Source: G965195345 sp965277625 (GTDB lineage: Bacteria > Pseudomonadota > Gammaproteobacteria > CAKMZV01). From it: 64,000 bases of DNA. Location of the stretch: positions 1,178,001-1,242,000 of the forward strand of contig OZ255827.1 in assembly GCA_965277625.1 (NCBI GenBank), in the 5' to 3' direction. The notes beneath the pieces were generated by a model. That model did not search any database and was not told the DNA's origin. It saw nothing but the letters and a program-made list of their open reading frames with translations. The translations under genes were made by a program, and so were the position numbers. This document shows positions 23,601-38,600 of this stretch, in pieces; the stretch's first letter is position 1; each line of letters starts with the position of its first letter.

Positions 23601-26600
23601 ACACCCCGAACTGCGATTTATGAATTCCCTCAAGGTTTGGCACCATCATTTGTCACTCCAAGGTACATAAGGTCTGGTGCTAGTTTAGCCACGCGATTGA
23701 CTGGTTATAATTTGAATGGTGGTGCAATAAACACATCAAATTGGTCTGCCGTGGATTCAAGTAGCGGTACAGTGCGTTTTATCAATGTTACTCAAAATAC
23801 TGGGGTTCAAACAGTCGATGTTGTTTACACCGCTCCAGCCAATTTTGAAGGTCTGACAACGGTCGTGGTCACTTTGCAGGTGAATGGTCAAAGCACCACA
23901 ACTGGGTTATCATTTTTTGGAGGTGTGCCGACATTCAGCCTACCTACAACCAAACTCGTCTTAATTCAGAACAGTTCTCAGACCATTCGAAATCATCAGT
24001 TAATCAGCAATGTTAGAATGCCAAAACTTGAGGGGTCTCCAGCAACAATAGAAGTGCAATTAAGTCTGGCTGTTTCAGGCGATACTTTTTTAACCACCAG
24101 TCCGCCACCGCAACTGACATTTTCTACTATTAGCTCAGTGATTAGGACCCAACTTGGTTCAGCCGCTCAAACAATGAATTTGTATTTAACTTCGCGGCCC
24201 GATCGAGTCGGTACAGCCACCTTAACAATAGGCCTGTCTGTTGTCGGGCAGGGGGTAACGACTCAACAAACCATGGTGGTGCAAGTCTATAGAGAAAATA
24301 CCCCACCAGTGATTGCGAAAACCAGCCCAAATCTTGCTAACCCGATTGTGTATGGCGGTCAATTCTATGCAAATTCAGTAAGAACTTCACAATCTGTGGC
24401 CCCGTTTTTGGTAGAAGCTAGGGCATTAGGTGGACATTTAGTCAACATCAATTCAGCTGAGGAGTTCACCTTTGTCCGTTCAATCATTCTAAGGTTTCTC
24501 AACAGAGTCGATACATTAAGTAGTTTAGTGTCGCATCAGTCATGGCATGGTCTGGTTTTACCGAGACTGACATTTCCTGGTGAATTGTCTTGGGTGACGC
24601 ATGACAGCACGATTGCTTATGGTTTTGCCAGCACTAATGGCGTTTCCAATCTCACTGTCTATCCAGGTCATTATGTTATAAACTGGCGAAATAATGATGG
24701 GTTGATTGCCAATAGACAAGCACCAATTCCCAGTGTTTTCAATTGGATGGTTTATGATGGAGACGAGTTTATAGTGCAATATTACCTATTAGGCGATGGG
24801 GGTAATAGTCTGGCTCGGCATGCAGTCTATGAATTTCCCGAAGGTTTAGCACCAATCGCCCCTGGCTCTTTCACAACAACCGCAGTTGCTGGTATCAGTA
24901 CGTCTGTAAGCCTGACTGGTTTTGATAAGAATCGAGATTTGATAACCCCTGCAAATTGGTCTGCTGTGGATCCAGCAGGCGGTCGATTGACCTTTACCAG
25001 CACCCATCAAAGGTCAGGCGTCAGTGTCGTGGACATGCATTACATATCACCTGCGGATTTAGATGGTCAAACAACGGTTGTGGTGAGCTTAACTGTGGAG
25101 GGTATCACAACCACTGCAGCCGTTACATTCATAGTGGATGGATTGCCCAATATTATCTTATCGACCAATGCCATTGTGCTTGACGAAGATTTTTCTTCCT
25201 TTGTCATTGGCACCACCGCCACGGATACAGTGGATGGCGTCTTGCCATTTTCAGTACAAGCGTCCAGATTGGGGGTAGTAAACATAACCACCTCTGCCAA
25301 TACTATTCAATTATCATCTGTACCTAATGCCAGTGGCATAGTTTCGTTGACGGTTAGGGCGAGAGATTCAGTCTTATTAGACGCCGTAGCTATTGCCGTG
25401 GTTGAAGTTCAGGCTGTGAATGATCCGCCAAGCTTAGCCGTTTCAACTGATAATATCTCAACTTTGGGCGGATTTTCTGCGATCACCATTGACACCACCG
25501 CCACGGATATTGAGGATGGCGTCTTGTCATATTCAGTACAAGCTTCAACCACAGGGGTGGTTTCCATAACCACCTCTGCCAATGCCATTGTCTTGACCTC
25601 TATATTGGGGGGGGCAGGTTCAACCATCTTAACCGTCCGAACGATTGACCAAGGTCAGCTGACAGCGGTGCAGACCATTGTTGTCAATGTCGTCATTGCG
25701 GCCGGCAATGCGCCAGTTTTGAATGTTTCGACAAATGTCATTCGTGTACAAGAAGATTTTTCTACCCCTGTTGTCTTTACAGCCAATACCACAGATACTG
25801 ACGGTGATGCAATTGTCCTATCCATAAGTTCATCCACCTATCTTGTGCATGCCGCCATGACCACCTTAACGAATGGCATGAGCACCATCACGCTTTCTGC
25901 GATTGCCAATCTTAATGGCACAGCGACCTTGACCATCAATGCGGTTGATGCGGGTGGTTTATTCGTTACTCAACAGATTGTGGTGGTGGTTGATGCAGTT
26001 AATAACGACCCTGTCACCTTTACCATATCAACTTCTGCTGTCACCTTGTCCGCGACTGGTAATCAGCTTGACCGAAATGTTCACAGCATCAATATCAACA
26101 ATCCAGATATTCAAGCCCAGAGACTTCAATGGCTGGTTACCAGTAGCGGCAGTCTCATCTTTTCTGCCAACCCAACCCCAGTGGTCAGTTTCACCACCAA
26201 TGCCTTAACGACTGAGACCACACTAACTTCTGCCGCACATACAGCGCAGTTGTATTTTTCAATTGCGCCAAACCAAACAGGTGTGACGACTTTGACGGTA
26301 CAACTCACTAATTTGACTCGTTCAGAAATGTCGCAACAAACCCTGGTGTTACAAGTCAATTCTGTGAATGAGATACCTGTGATTACGCATTTCAACCCGA
26401 ATATTCAAAATCTTATCGTTAATGGTGGTCGTCTTTATGGCAATTCAGTCACAACGGCGCAAGCTATCACGCCGTTTTTGACAGAAGCCAGAACTTTGGG
26501 TGGGCATCTACTCAATATTAATACCATGGAAGAATTTGATTTTGTGCGCTCAAGCGCAAGTGGTTTAGTGTCAAATGATGCTTGGTTTGGTCTGGTCTTG

Positions 26601-29600
26601 CCTCAGCAAACTTTCCCTGGTGAACTGTCTTGGGTGACGCATGACAGCACCATTGCATACGGTTTTGCCAGTGCCAATGGCGTAAGCAATCTCAACGTTT
26701 ATCCAGGTCATTTTGCCCTAAGTTGGGACAGTACCAATGGATTGATTGCCAACAGATCGACAAGTCCCACGACCCTATTCAATTGGGCGGCTTATTCCAT
26801 GGATTCGAGTCAAACTATTTTATTAGACGATACGGGCAGCACCCAGCCTCGTCATGCCATCTACGAATTTCCTCAAGGCTTTGCAGAGGCTTCTTTCGAC
26901 CCAATTCCTGTCACCGCAGGCTCAAATGTCACCATTCGCGTAACTGGCTATGATTTGAATGGTGATGCCATAACCACAGCAAATTGGGGTGGTAGATTCC
27001 TAAGAGGCAGCGGTACGTTAAATACGGTCAATGTTGCTCGAAGTTCAGGGGTGCAGACTGTGGATATAACGTACACACCTCCGTCTGGTTTCATAGGTCA
27101 AGCATTGTTCGAGCTTCACTTAAATACGGGTGGTTTACCGACCATCATTCCCTTGCCATTTCTTGTGGTATCACCCGCATTTGCTTTGGCTTCAAATTCT
27201 ATTGTTTTGACCGAGAACAGCTCACAAACAATTCGTAATCAACAATCGATTACCAATGTTAATGTTCCTTTATTTGTTGGGACGACTCATACATTAGGTG
27301 TGCAGTGGCGCGTCAGAGAAAGTGGCGATCCTATTTTTTCTGCCAAACCAGAACCTATGGTCAGTTTTTCTACTAATGCCATAGCAACCACAGGCACTAT
27401 TGGTGGTGTGGCACAAACGGCAGATTTATACTTTTCAATTGCCCCTGGTCGAACTGGTACTGGCACCTTGACCGTTCAGCTCTCTGATCTAAGGAATTTA
27501 GTCACATCTCAACAAACCATTTTGGTACAAGTCCAGCCAATGGGAGATGTGGCTCCAGTCATTGCCCAAACCAGCACAAACCTTCAAAATCTGATTGTTC
27601 AACATGGTCGTCTTTATGCCAATTCAGTGTCATCGGCTCAAGCGGTTACGTCATTTGCAGCAGATGCCAGGGCTTTGGGTGGGCATCTTCTGAACATTAA
27701 TACGGTTGAAGAGATTGTTCTTATACGTGGCATCGGTCTTCTCACTGAGAATGCCTGGATTGGCATGGCATTACCGCAGGTCTCTTTCCCTGGTGAACTG
27801 TCTTGGATCACAAATGACAGCACCATTGCTTATGGTTACGCCAGCACCAATGGTGTGACCAATCTCAATGTTTATCCGGGTCATTATGATCTGACCTGGC
27901 ACGGTACCAATGGGCTGATTGCCAATAGAACAACTGGACGTGCGACCCTTAGCAATTGGGCGTATTATTTAAGGAGTACAGATCGGTATTTCTTATTAAA
28001 CGATTCTGGTGATCGCTTAGCGCGTTATGCTATATACGAATTCCCTCAAGGTTTGGCACCAGCTTCAATCATGTCAGTGCCTGTGGTTTCTGCCACCAGC
28101 GTGACTGTTCGTTTAACGGGTTTTGATTTGAATGGTGATGTGATAGGCCCTGCAAGTTGGTCTGGGATCGCATCAGCGGGCGCTATAAGTTTTAACATTG
28201 CTACACAAGATATAGGTAATCAGACAGTGGACGTGGTTTACACTGCTCCAGCAAATTATAGTGGTCAAACAACGGCAGCAATCTCTTTCCAAGTGAATGG
28301 TAAGAGTTCCACGACTGTTATTTCATTTATTGTAGATGGACCGCCAAACATAGCCTTGTCAACTCAGGCCATTACGCTTGCTGAAGATTTCGGCAGCTAT
28401 GTCATTGGCACCACTGTGACTGACCTGGGAATCAGTGGCACCTTACCCTTTACGGTTTTAGCGTCCGCCACTGATGTTGTGACCATAACCACCTCTGTCA
28501 ATGCCATTCGATTATCGGCTCTGCTTAATGCCAATGGCACGGTCACCTTGACGGTTCAATCAACAGATTCTGCCTCACAAAGGGCTTCAGAAATTATCGT
28601 GGTCACGGTGGATGCAGTGAATGATCCTCCGACAATAGTCGTCTCTAGCAATAACATAACAACCTCAGCTGGGTTTGCCTTTATCACCATTGACACCACA
28701 GCGACGGATATTGAGGATGGTGCCTTGCCCCTAGTCGCGCAATTTTCGACCACAGGCGTCGTCAGAGTGACGACTTCAGCCAATGGCATTACACTGACGC
28801 CTGCTGTAGGTGGATCGGGTCAAACCACCTTAACGGTTGGTACAACCGACAGTGGTGGACTATCAGCTGCTCAACGCATTACTGTGAATGTGACGACCGC
28901 GGCCAGTGCGACCACACCAACGATCTCTGTTTCTACAAGCCTCATTCGTGTACAAGAAGATTTCACCACAGCCGTGACGTTCATCACCACAGCGACTGAT
29001 GGGGATGGGGATGCAGTAATCTTCTTAATCAGTTCATCTGAGCGCCTATTTGATGCAGTATTATCCACACGAACAGGTGGCGTGAGCACCATTACCTTAA
29101 CGTCGGTTGCCAATGCTTTTGGTACGGCGACCTTGACTGTTCATGCGACAGATGTTGGTGGCCAATTAACTTCTACTGAGGTGTTGGTGGTTATTAATGC
29201 GGTTAATGATGATCCCTTGTCTTTCAGATTTTCGACATCAATGATCACCTTGTCTGCGCCTGGCAATCAACTTGATCGTAACATTCAAAGTATCAGTATT
29301 AACAATTTAGATAATGTAAACCGAAGGGTTCAAGGGCTGATTACAATAAGTGGAGATCCGATATTTTCAGCCAATCCATTCCCTGTGGTGAGTTTCACTA
29401 CCAATGCTTTAGCGACCACAGCCACCTTAACTGCAGCCCAGCAAACCGCGCAATTGTATTTTACAATCGCGCCCAATCGAACGGGCACTGGCTTTATAAC
29501 CCTACAACTAACTGATCTAACCCGTTCAGAAATGTCACAGCAAACCCTAACGGTGCAAGTAAATTCAATGGATCGCCCGCCTACGATTACACAGGTTCCA

Positions 29601-32600
29601 AATTTACAAAATTTGACTGTTCATGGCGGTCATCTTTATGCTAACTCAGTGACATCATCAACCCAAGGTGTCTCAGCATATTTGGCCACAGCAAGCGCTT
29701 TAGGTGGGCATTTGATCAACATCAACACGATTGAAGAAATCAATTTTGTGCGTTCAACAATAAGTGGTTTAATGTCAGAGGCCGCTTGGTTTGGCATGGT
29801 TTTACCAAGGCGAACTTTCCCTGGCGAACTGTCTTGGGTGACGAATGATAGCACCATTGCCTATGGCTTTGTCAGCACCAATGTCAATACCACTGGCGAC
29901 ATCACAGTCTATCCTGGACATTACACCTTGACTTGGCATAATAGGACAGGTCTGATTGCCAATAGAGAAGGGCATGCTTTCACTGCTTTCAATTGGACGG
30001 TTTACTCCAACGCAGAATCGAGGTATTATTTAGTTGATGATGTCGGTGACAGGGTGGGTCGATTTGCGCTTTATGAATTCCCCCAAGGTTTAGCACAGCA
30101 GACTTCTATCAATATAATTCCTGTCAGAGCTGGCTCAAATGCCACTGTGCGCTTAACGGGTATTGATTTGAACGGTGATACCATTAGCACTACAAATTGG
30201 AGCGCGGTCGCTACAACTGGCTCGTTTAATTTTGCCAATGTTGCTCAAAGTTCAGGCGTTCAAACTGTGGATCTGATTTACACCCCTTCAGTTGATTTTA
30301 ATGGTCAAATAGGGGCTGAGGTGGCCTTACAAGTGAATGGTCTAATGACGACCATGTCATTGTCATTTTATGTGGGTTCAGCGACACCAACATTCACCAT
30401 GGCCTCAAGTACCATTGTTTTGACCCAAAACAGTGCACAGACCATACGCAATCAACAACCCATCAGTAATGTCAGGATACCAGCCTACGACGGACTAACA
30501 GACACATTAGATGTGCAATGGCGTGTGACGCACAGTGGTGATGCCATTTTTTCTGCCAATCCCATCCCTGTGGTAAGTTTTACCACGCAAGTCTTAACGA
30601 CCACAGACCGCATTGGCTCAACGGCGCAAACCGCGCAGTTGTATTTTACAATCGCCCCTGACCGTGTCGGCACTGCGACCTTGACCGTACAACTTTCTAA
30701 TCAAGCCACATCAGGCATGTCACAGCAAACGTTGGTGGTCCAAGTCAATCCAATGAATGACGTGCCTCCAACTATTTTTCCTCGTAATACAGCAGTATCT
30801 TCCTTGACCGTTCATGGCGGTCGTCTATATGCCGAATCATTGTTGTCATTTATTGAGATCACGTCATTTTTGAGGGATGCCAAGACTTTGGGTGGACACT
30901 TGATTAACATAAATTCGGTTGAAGAGTTTAATTTCATTTATTCAGGATTAAGTGGTTTAAATACTCAAAATACCTGGGTTGGCATAACATTACCACAAGA
31001 ATCCTTCCCTGGTGAACTCTCTTGGATAACGCATGACAGCACCATTGCCTATGGATTTGCCAGCGCCAATGGCGTAACAAATCTGAATGTTTATCCAGGA
31101 CATTTCAACCTGAATTGGGACGCCACTATTGGACTGATTGCCAATGGAACAGCAAGACCTGCCAATTCCAATTGGGCAACTTTCTCTTCTTCATTTTTCG
31201 GACATAGATTTATATTAATAGAAGATATCGGTGATGGAACGCCTCTTCGGGCGCTTTATGAATTTCCACAAGGCTTAAATACAGCTGCAATCATACCAGC
31301 GAGAACCATGCCAATCACAGTCATTACAACGGCAGTGGTCAATTTAATTGGATATGATTTGAATGGTGATGCCATAAGTACAGTCAATTGGACTGCGGTG
31401 GATCCAAATGGTGGCGTAGCGCGCTTTAGCAACGTTTCTCAAAGTTCAGGGGTTCAGGTGGTCAATATGACTTATACCCCACTAGTTGGTTTTTATGGTT
31501 TAACAACGGTGGTGGTCAGCCTTCAAGTGAATGGTATAAGTACCACCACGGGCATATCATTCTCAGTGGATGAACCGCCCAGCATAGCGCTGTCAACGCA
31601 TGCTATAACGCTTGTAGAAGATTTCACTACGCCATTTGTCATCGGCACCACTGTGACCGATCAAGGTGTTAGTGGCATTTTGCCATTTTCAGTGCAAGCG
31701 TCCTCCTCAGGGGTTGTGAATATATCCACTTCAGCCAACACCATTCAACTATCGGCCGTACTTAATAGCAATGGCACCTTCACATTAACGGTGCAAGCAA
31801 CCGATTCTGCTGGGCAAACAGTTTCAACCCTCGTTGTGGTGACTTTGCAAGGGGTGAACGATCCTCCAACATTAACCCTATCAACCGATAATATTTCAAC
31901 ATTTGGTCGATTTACATCTATCATCATTGACACGACAGCCACAGACGTTGAGGATGGCGCCTTGCCTTTTTCAGTGCAATTGTCGAGTACTAATGTGGTT
32001 AGAGTCACGACCACTTCAAATGCCATTGAATTAATGCCGATTTTGGGTGGATCAGGTCAAACCACTCTAACAGTTCTTGCAAGCGATGGTGGTGGGCTGA
32101 TGACTTCACAAACGATTGCAATCAATGTGAACATTGCAACCACCAGTACACCTGTGTTGGGTGTTACAACGAATCTTATACGTGTGATCGAAGATTTTAC
32201 GCCTGCCATTATTGTCATATCCTCAGCCACGGATGCAGACGGGGATGCATTATTCTTTTCGTTGAGTTCATCCACGCATCTTGTCAATGCTGCTCTATCC
32301 TCACCAACGAGCGGTATAAGTGCTATAACGAACTTCATTACCCTAACATCCATTTCAAATCTCAATGGCACAGCGACACTGACCATCCATGTGACTGATG
32401 TTGGTGGCAAAACGACTTCAACTGAGATTGTGGTGGTGGTCACTGAGGATAATAATGATCCTCTATCGTTTACTGTATCAACTTCTGCGGTCACCTTATC
32501 TGCTATTGGCAGTCAACTTGATCGCAACGTTCATAACATTAACATCAGCAATGTTGATGGTCAACCCCTAAGAGCTCAATGGCAAATTACGACTAGCGGA

Positions 32601-35600
32601 TCTTCGCTTTTTTCTGTCCACCCGCCACCTTTAGTGAGCTTTACGACCAATGTCATAACAACTGTGTCCACACTGAATTCAACTTCGCACACGGCGCAGT
32701 TGTATTTCACGATCGCGCCCAATCAAACAGGCAGGGCGACTCTAACCCTCCAACTCACTGATTTAACGGCAAATGAAATGTCATCGCAAACCATAGTGGT
32801 GCAAGTTAATCCAATAAATGTTCCCCCTGTGATTGCCCAAACCAGTCAAATTCTTGATAACCTGATGGTTAACGGTGGCCGTCTCTATGCCAATTCAGTC
32901 ATGACGAATCGAGCAGTAAAACCCTTTTTGGCGGAGGCCAGGAGATTGGGTGGCCATTTGATCAACATAAATTCAGTTGAAGAACACACATTTGTGCATT
33001 CACCCGCCAGCATCTTAGTGTCTCGATTCTCCTGGTATGGTTTGGTTTTACCGCAGCAATCTTTTCCGGGTGAACTGTCTTGGGTGACGCATGACAGCAC
33101 CATTGCCTATGGTTTTGCCAGTCGCAATGGCGCAAGCAGTCTCAATGTTTATCCTGGGCATTACACGCTATTTTGGGGAATTGTTAGCGGACTGAATGCG
33201 CATAGATCTGGGAGTCCACTTACTGTATTCAATTGGACGTACTATACCCGGCACTCAGAAGAGTATTTCTTAATAGACGATATAGGTGATGCCCTAGCTC
33301 GTCGTGCGATTTATGAATTTCCTCAAGGTTTAGCACCTGCTTCTTTCAGTATAGTCCCGATCATTTCTGGCTCGAGTGCCACAGTACGCTTAACGGGTAT
33401 TGATTTAAATGGTGATGCGATAAATACAACAAATTGGAGTGCGGTGGCAGCAACGGGCACAGTAAATTTTGTCAATGTTAGCGCAAGAGCAGGGGTTCAG
33501 ATTGTGGATCTGGTTTACACCCCTTCAGCGCATTTTAGTGGTCATACAACGGTTGAAGTGGCCCTACTGGTTAATAATCACAGAACAACCACTGCTTTGT
33601 CATTTTTTATAGGTAATGCGACACCGACCTTCACCATGGCTTCAAGCACACTTGTTTTGACCCAAAACAGCACTCAGACCATTCGTAATCAACAATTAAT
33701 CAGTCCGATTAGCATCCCTGATTTTGTTGGGCTAACAGGTACCACAGCGACCATAGATGCACAATGGCGAGTGACACACAGTGGCGATGCGATCTTTTCT
33801 ACTTTTCCAACACCTGTGGTGAGCTTCTCCACTAATGCGCTTACAACAATTGGCAGAATAGGGGCAACGACGCAAACAGCACAGTTATATTTTACAATCG
33901 CGCCTGATCGTATTGGAAAGGCCACTCTGACATTACAACTATCAAATCTGGCTTCATCAGTCATGTCGCAACAAACCCTGGTGGTTCAAGTCAATCCAAT
34001 GAATGATCACCCGCCTGTGATTGTCCCAGTTAACTCGAGAATTGAGAACTTAATAGTGCACGGTGGCAGACTTTATGCCAATTCGGTGAATACGGCACCA
34101 GCAGTCACATCTTTTTTAGCTGAAGCTAAGGATTTGGGTGGCCATTTGCTCAACATTAATTCAATAGAAGAACGCAACTATATTTATTCTATCGCCAATG
34201 GTATTCTCACTAATGAGTCTTGGTTTGGGTTGGCTCTACCTCGGCAAAAATTCCCTGGTGAATTGGCTTGGGTGACGAATGATAGCACCCTTGCTTATGG
34301 ATATGCTGATGCAAATGGTCTAAGCAATTTTACGATCTATCCAGGCCATGTCTCCTTTGATTGGGGAAGTATTGGACTGATAGCCAATAGAACAGGCCAA
34401 TCCGCCACTGTGTTCAATTGGACAATATTTTCTGGTGGTGTTTCTCGGCATTTCTTAGTAGATGATATAGGCGATACGAGTCCCCGTCATGCGCTGTATG
34501 AATTTCCACAAGGTTTAAATCCAGCGGCTGTGCTCCCTTCGGTGCCGCAAACGCGCGTTGTTACTCGCGCAAATGTTCTACTAACGGGTTTTGATTTAAA
34601 CGGTGATCCCATAAACGCAGGATTTTGGACGGGTGTGGATCCAAATGGCGGTACAGTAACTTTTAGCAATACACGTCAAAATCCAGGTGTTCAGGTCGTG
34701 GAGATGACATACACCCCTCCAGTTGATTTTGATGGTCCAACAACAGTTGTCACGTCACTCCGAGTCAATGGATTAAGATCAAGCACCCACTCTGTCGCAT
34801 TTCTGGTGGGCGCTCTGCCAACCGTCGCTGTGTCAACGATTGACATTACACTCGATGAGGATTTCACCACTCCTTCAGTCATTCATGTCCTTGCAAACCA
34901 TCCAACGACTTCTAACCAATTGCCATTTATGGTTAGTTTATCCTCCACAGGTGTTGTGGCTGTAACGCCCTCAACCCATGCCATTCAATTATCTGCCATA
35001 CAAAATGCCAGTGGTAAAGTGACTTTGACAATTCAAACATCTGTTTCCGCCGATCAAACTGCATCAACAAATGTTGTGGTCACAGTGCGCGCAGTGAATG
35101 ATCCTCCTGTATTAACTGTTTCAAGCAATAACATTTCGACCTTAGCCGGTTTTGGCCCTATAGTCATTGACACCACAGCCACCGATGTTGAGGATGGTGA
35201 CTTGACGTTTACCGTGCAATTGTCGAGTACAAATGTGGTCAGTGTGGCGACCTCTGCTAATGCCATTGAATTGACGCCAATTGTTGGTGGATCAGGTCAA
35301 ACTACCTTAACGGTTCGTACAGCCGACAGTGGTGGACAATCAGCCGTTCAAATAATCTCTGTGAATGTGACGACCGCGGTCAGTATAACCATACCAATGA
35401 TCTCTGTTTCTACAAGCCTCATTCGTGTGCAAGAAGATTTCACCGCAGCCGTGACGTTCATCACCACAGCGACTGATGCAGATGGTGATGCAGTCGTCTT
35501 CTCATTAAGTTCATCAGAGCGTCTATTCGATGCAGTACTATCCACACGAACAGGTGGCGTGAGCACCATTAGCCTAACGTCGGTTGCCAATGCTTTTGGT

Positions 35601-38600
35601 ACGGCAACCTTGACCGTTCATGCGATTGATGTCGGTGGGCAATCAACTTCTACTGAAGTGATGGTGGTTATCAATGCGGTTAATAACGACCCCATATCTT
35701 TCAATTTCTCGACATCAAGGATCACCTTGTCTGCGCCAAGCAATCAACTTGAGCGCAATGTGCAAAATATCAATATTAGCAATCCAGACAGGGCCAACCT
35801 AAATTCATCATGGTTTGTTACAAGCAATGGTGACCCCATATTCTCTACCAACCCAACACCTGTGGTGAGTTTTACCACCAATCGCTTGACCAATGAAACC
35901 ACGCTGACTTCGGCCGCACATACAGCACAGCTGTATTTTACAATCGCGGATAATCAAACAGGCACGGCTACTCTAACGGTTCACCTGAACAATTTAACTC
36001 GTTCAGTAACAACCACACAAATTTTGACGGTACAAGTTATTCCAGTGGATGTCTCTCCTGTGATTGCCCAAACCAGTACAAACTTACAAAATCTGATCGT
36101 TCACGGCGGTCATCTCTATGCCAATTCAGTGTCAACAGCGACAGCGGTTACGCCATTTTTGACCGAAGCCAGAACATTGGGTGGCCATTTGATCAATATC
36201 AATACAGTTGAAGAACAGGCATTTGCCTATTCAACCGCCAGTAGGCTAATCTCTCAAGAGTCCTGGTACGGTTTGGTCTTACCGCAGCGATTGTTTCCAG
36301 GTGAACTCTCTTGGATAACGCATGACAGTACCATTGCCTATGGCTTTGTCAGCACCAATGGCAATAGCACAGGCGAAATCACAGTCTATCCAGGTTATTA
36401 TCCTCTGAACTGGGAAATTACCAGCGGATTGGTTTCAAATAGGCAGACCAATGCCTCCACCCTATTCAATTGGACGATTTATTCCAGGAATATTGATCGG
36501 TATTTCTTATTAGACGAGGGTGGTGATGGCAGAGATCGTCATGCACTTTATGAATTCCCTCAAGGCTTAGCACCTGCTTCTTTTGATCGAATATTTATAA
36601 GCATTGGATCAAGCGCCACAGTAAGCTTAACGGGTTTTGATTTGAACGGTGATGCTATAACCATAGCAAATTGGTCAGGAACAGATCCCAACGGGGGCAC
36701 AGTGCGTTTTTCCCAAGTTGCTCAAAGTTCAGGAGTACAGTCGGTAGCATTGGTCTATACGCCGTCTGTAAATTATAGTGGCCCTACAACGGTTGATGTG
36801 TCTCTACAAGTGAATGGGCTAAGAACAACCAGATCATTGTCATTTTTTGTGGGTCCAGCAACTCCGACCTTCACCATGGCCTCGAGCACTATTGTCTTGA
36901 CTGAGAACAGTGCTCAAAGTATTCGCTATCAACGACCCATTAGCAATGCCAGGATTCCAGCTTTCGATGGACTGATAGACACATCAGATGTGCAATGGCG
37001 TGTGACGCACAGTGGTGATGCCATATTTTCTGCCAATCCCACCCCCGTGGTAAGTTTTACAACGCATGTCGAAACGACCACAGACCGCATTGGTTCAACG
37101 TCGCAAACAGCTCAGTTGTATTTTACAATCGCTCCTGACCGTACAGGTACCGCGACCTTGACCGTTCATCTTTCTAATTTGTACATATCAGGTGCGTCAC
37201 AGCAAACGTTGGTGGTTCAAGTCAATCCAATGAATGACGTGCCACCGACAATTATTCCTATTACTACAGCATTTTCTTCTCTTGCCGTTCATGGTGGTCG
37301 TCTATATGCCGATACAGCGCTTTCAACTGCAGCGGTTACCCCACATTTGGCGGCTGCTACGGCTTTGGGTGGGCACTTGATTAACATCAATTCGGTTGAA
37401 GAGTTTAATTTCGTTTATTCAGGACCAAGTGGTTTTAATACGCTAAATTGGATTGGTGCTTGGGCTGGTCTAGCATTACCACAAAGCTCCTTCCCTGGTG
37501 AACTCTCTTGGATAACGCATGACAGCACCATTGCCTATGGTTTTGCCAGCACTAATGGCGCAACAAATCTCAATGTTTATCCAGGACATTACACCCTTAA
37601 TTGGGCCAACATTGAACCGGTTGCCAATAGATCAGGAAGTCCCTCCACCAATTTCAATTGGTTGGTTTTCTATGCATTTGTAGCACGACCATTTTCATTA
37701 TTAGAAGAATTCGGGGATGGAACGCCTGGTCAGGACAATGGGTTTCCTTATGAGGCGGTTTTTGAATTTCCACAAGGGGTAAATACAGCCGCGATCATAC
37801 CAACGAGACCAATGCCCATCCCAGTCAATTCAAATGCAATGGTCAGTTTAAATGGATATGATTTAAATGGAGATACTATTAACCTGAGTGATTGGAACGG
37901 CGTTGATCCAAATGGTGGTCATGTGAGCTTTAGACAACTTTCTCAAAAATCAGGGGTATTGTCAGTTAGTCTGACTTACACTCCTCTGCCAGACTTTCAT
38001 GGTTTAACAACGGTTGTGGTTACCCTGCAAGTGAATGGTTTAAGTACCACCACGGGCATATCATTCTCAGTGAATGCACAGCCCAACATAGCGTTGTCAA
38101 CGCATGCTATAACGCTTGCTGAAGATTTCATTACGCCATTTGTCATCGGCACCACAGTGACCGATCAAGGTGTTAGTGGCATTTTGCCATTTTCAGTGCT
38201 AGCGTCCCCCTCAGGGGTTGTGAACATATCCACTTCAGCCAACGCCATTCAATTATCGAACCTGCCCAATGCTAACGGCACGGTTACATTGACAGTGCAA
38301 GCAACCGATTCTGCTGGGCTAACTGCTTCAACACTTGTTGTGGTAACTGTACAAGCAGTGAATGACCCGCCTGTCATCAACCTTTCAAACGACGGTGTTT
38401 CAGTTTTGGGTCGTTTTTCACCCATTACCATAGACAGCTCAGCCACAGATATTGAGGATGGCAACATACCTTTTTCAGTGCAATTGTCAAGCACAGGGGT
38501 AGTCACAGTCTCGACCGCTTCCAATGCCATCGTATTGACGTCAATTTTGGGTGGATCGGGTCTAACGACTATAACAGTCAGTGCAACCGATAGTGATGGA

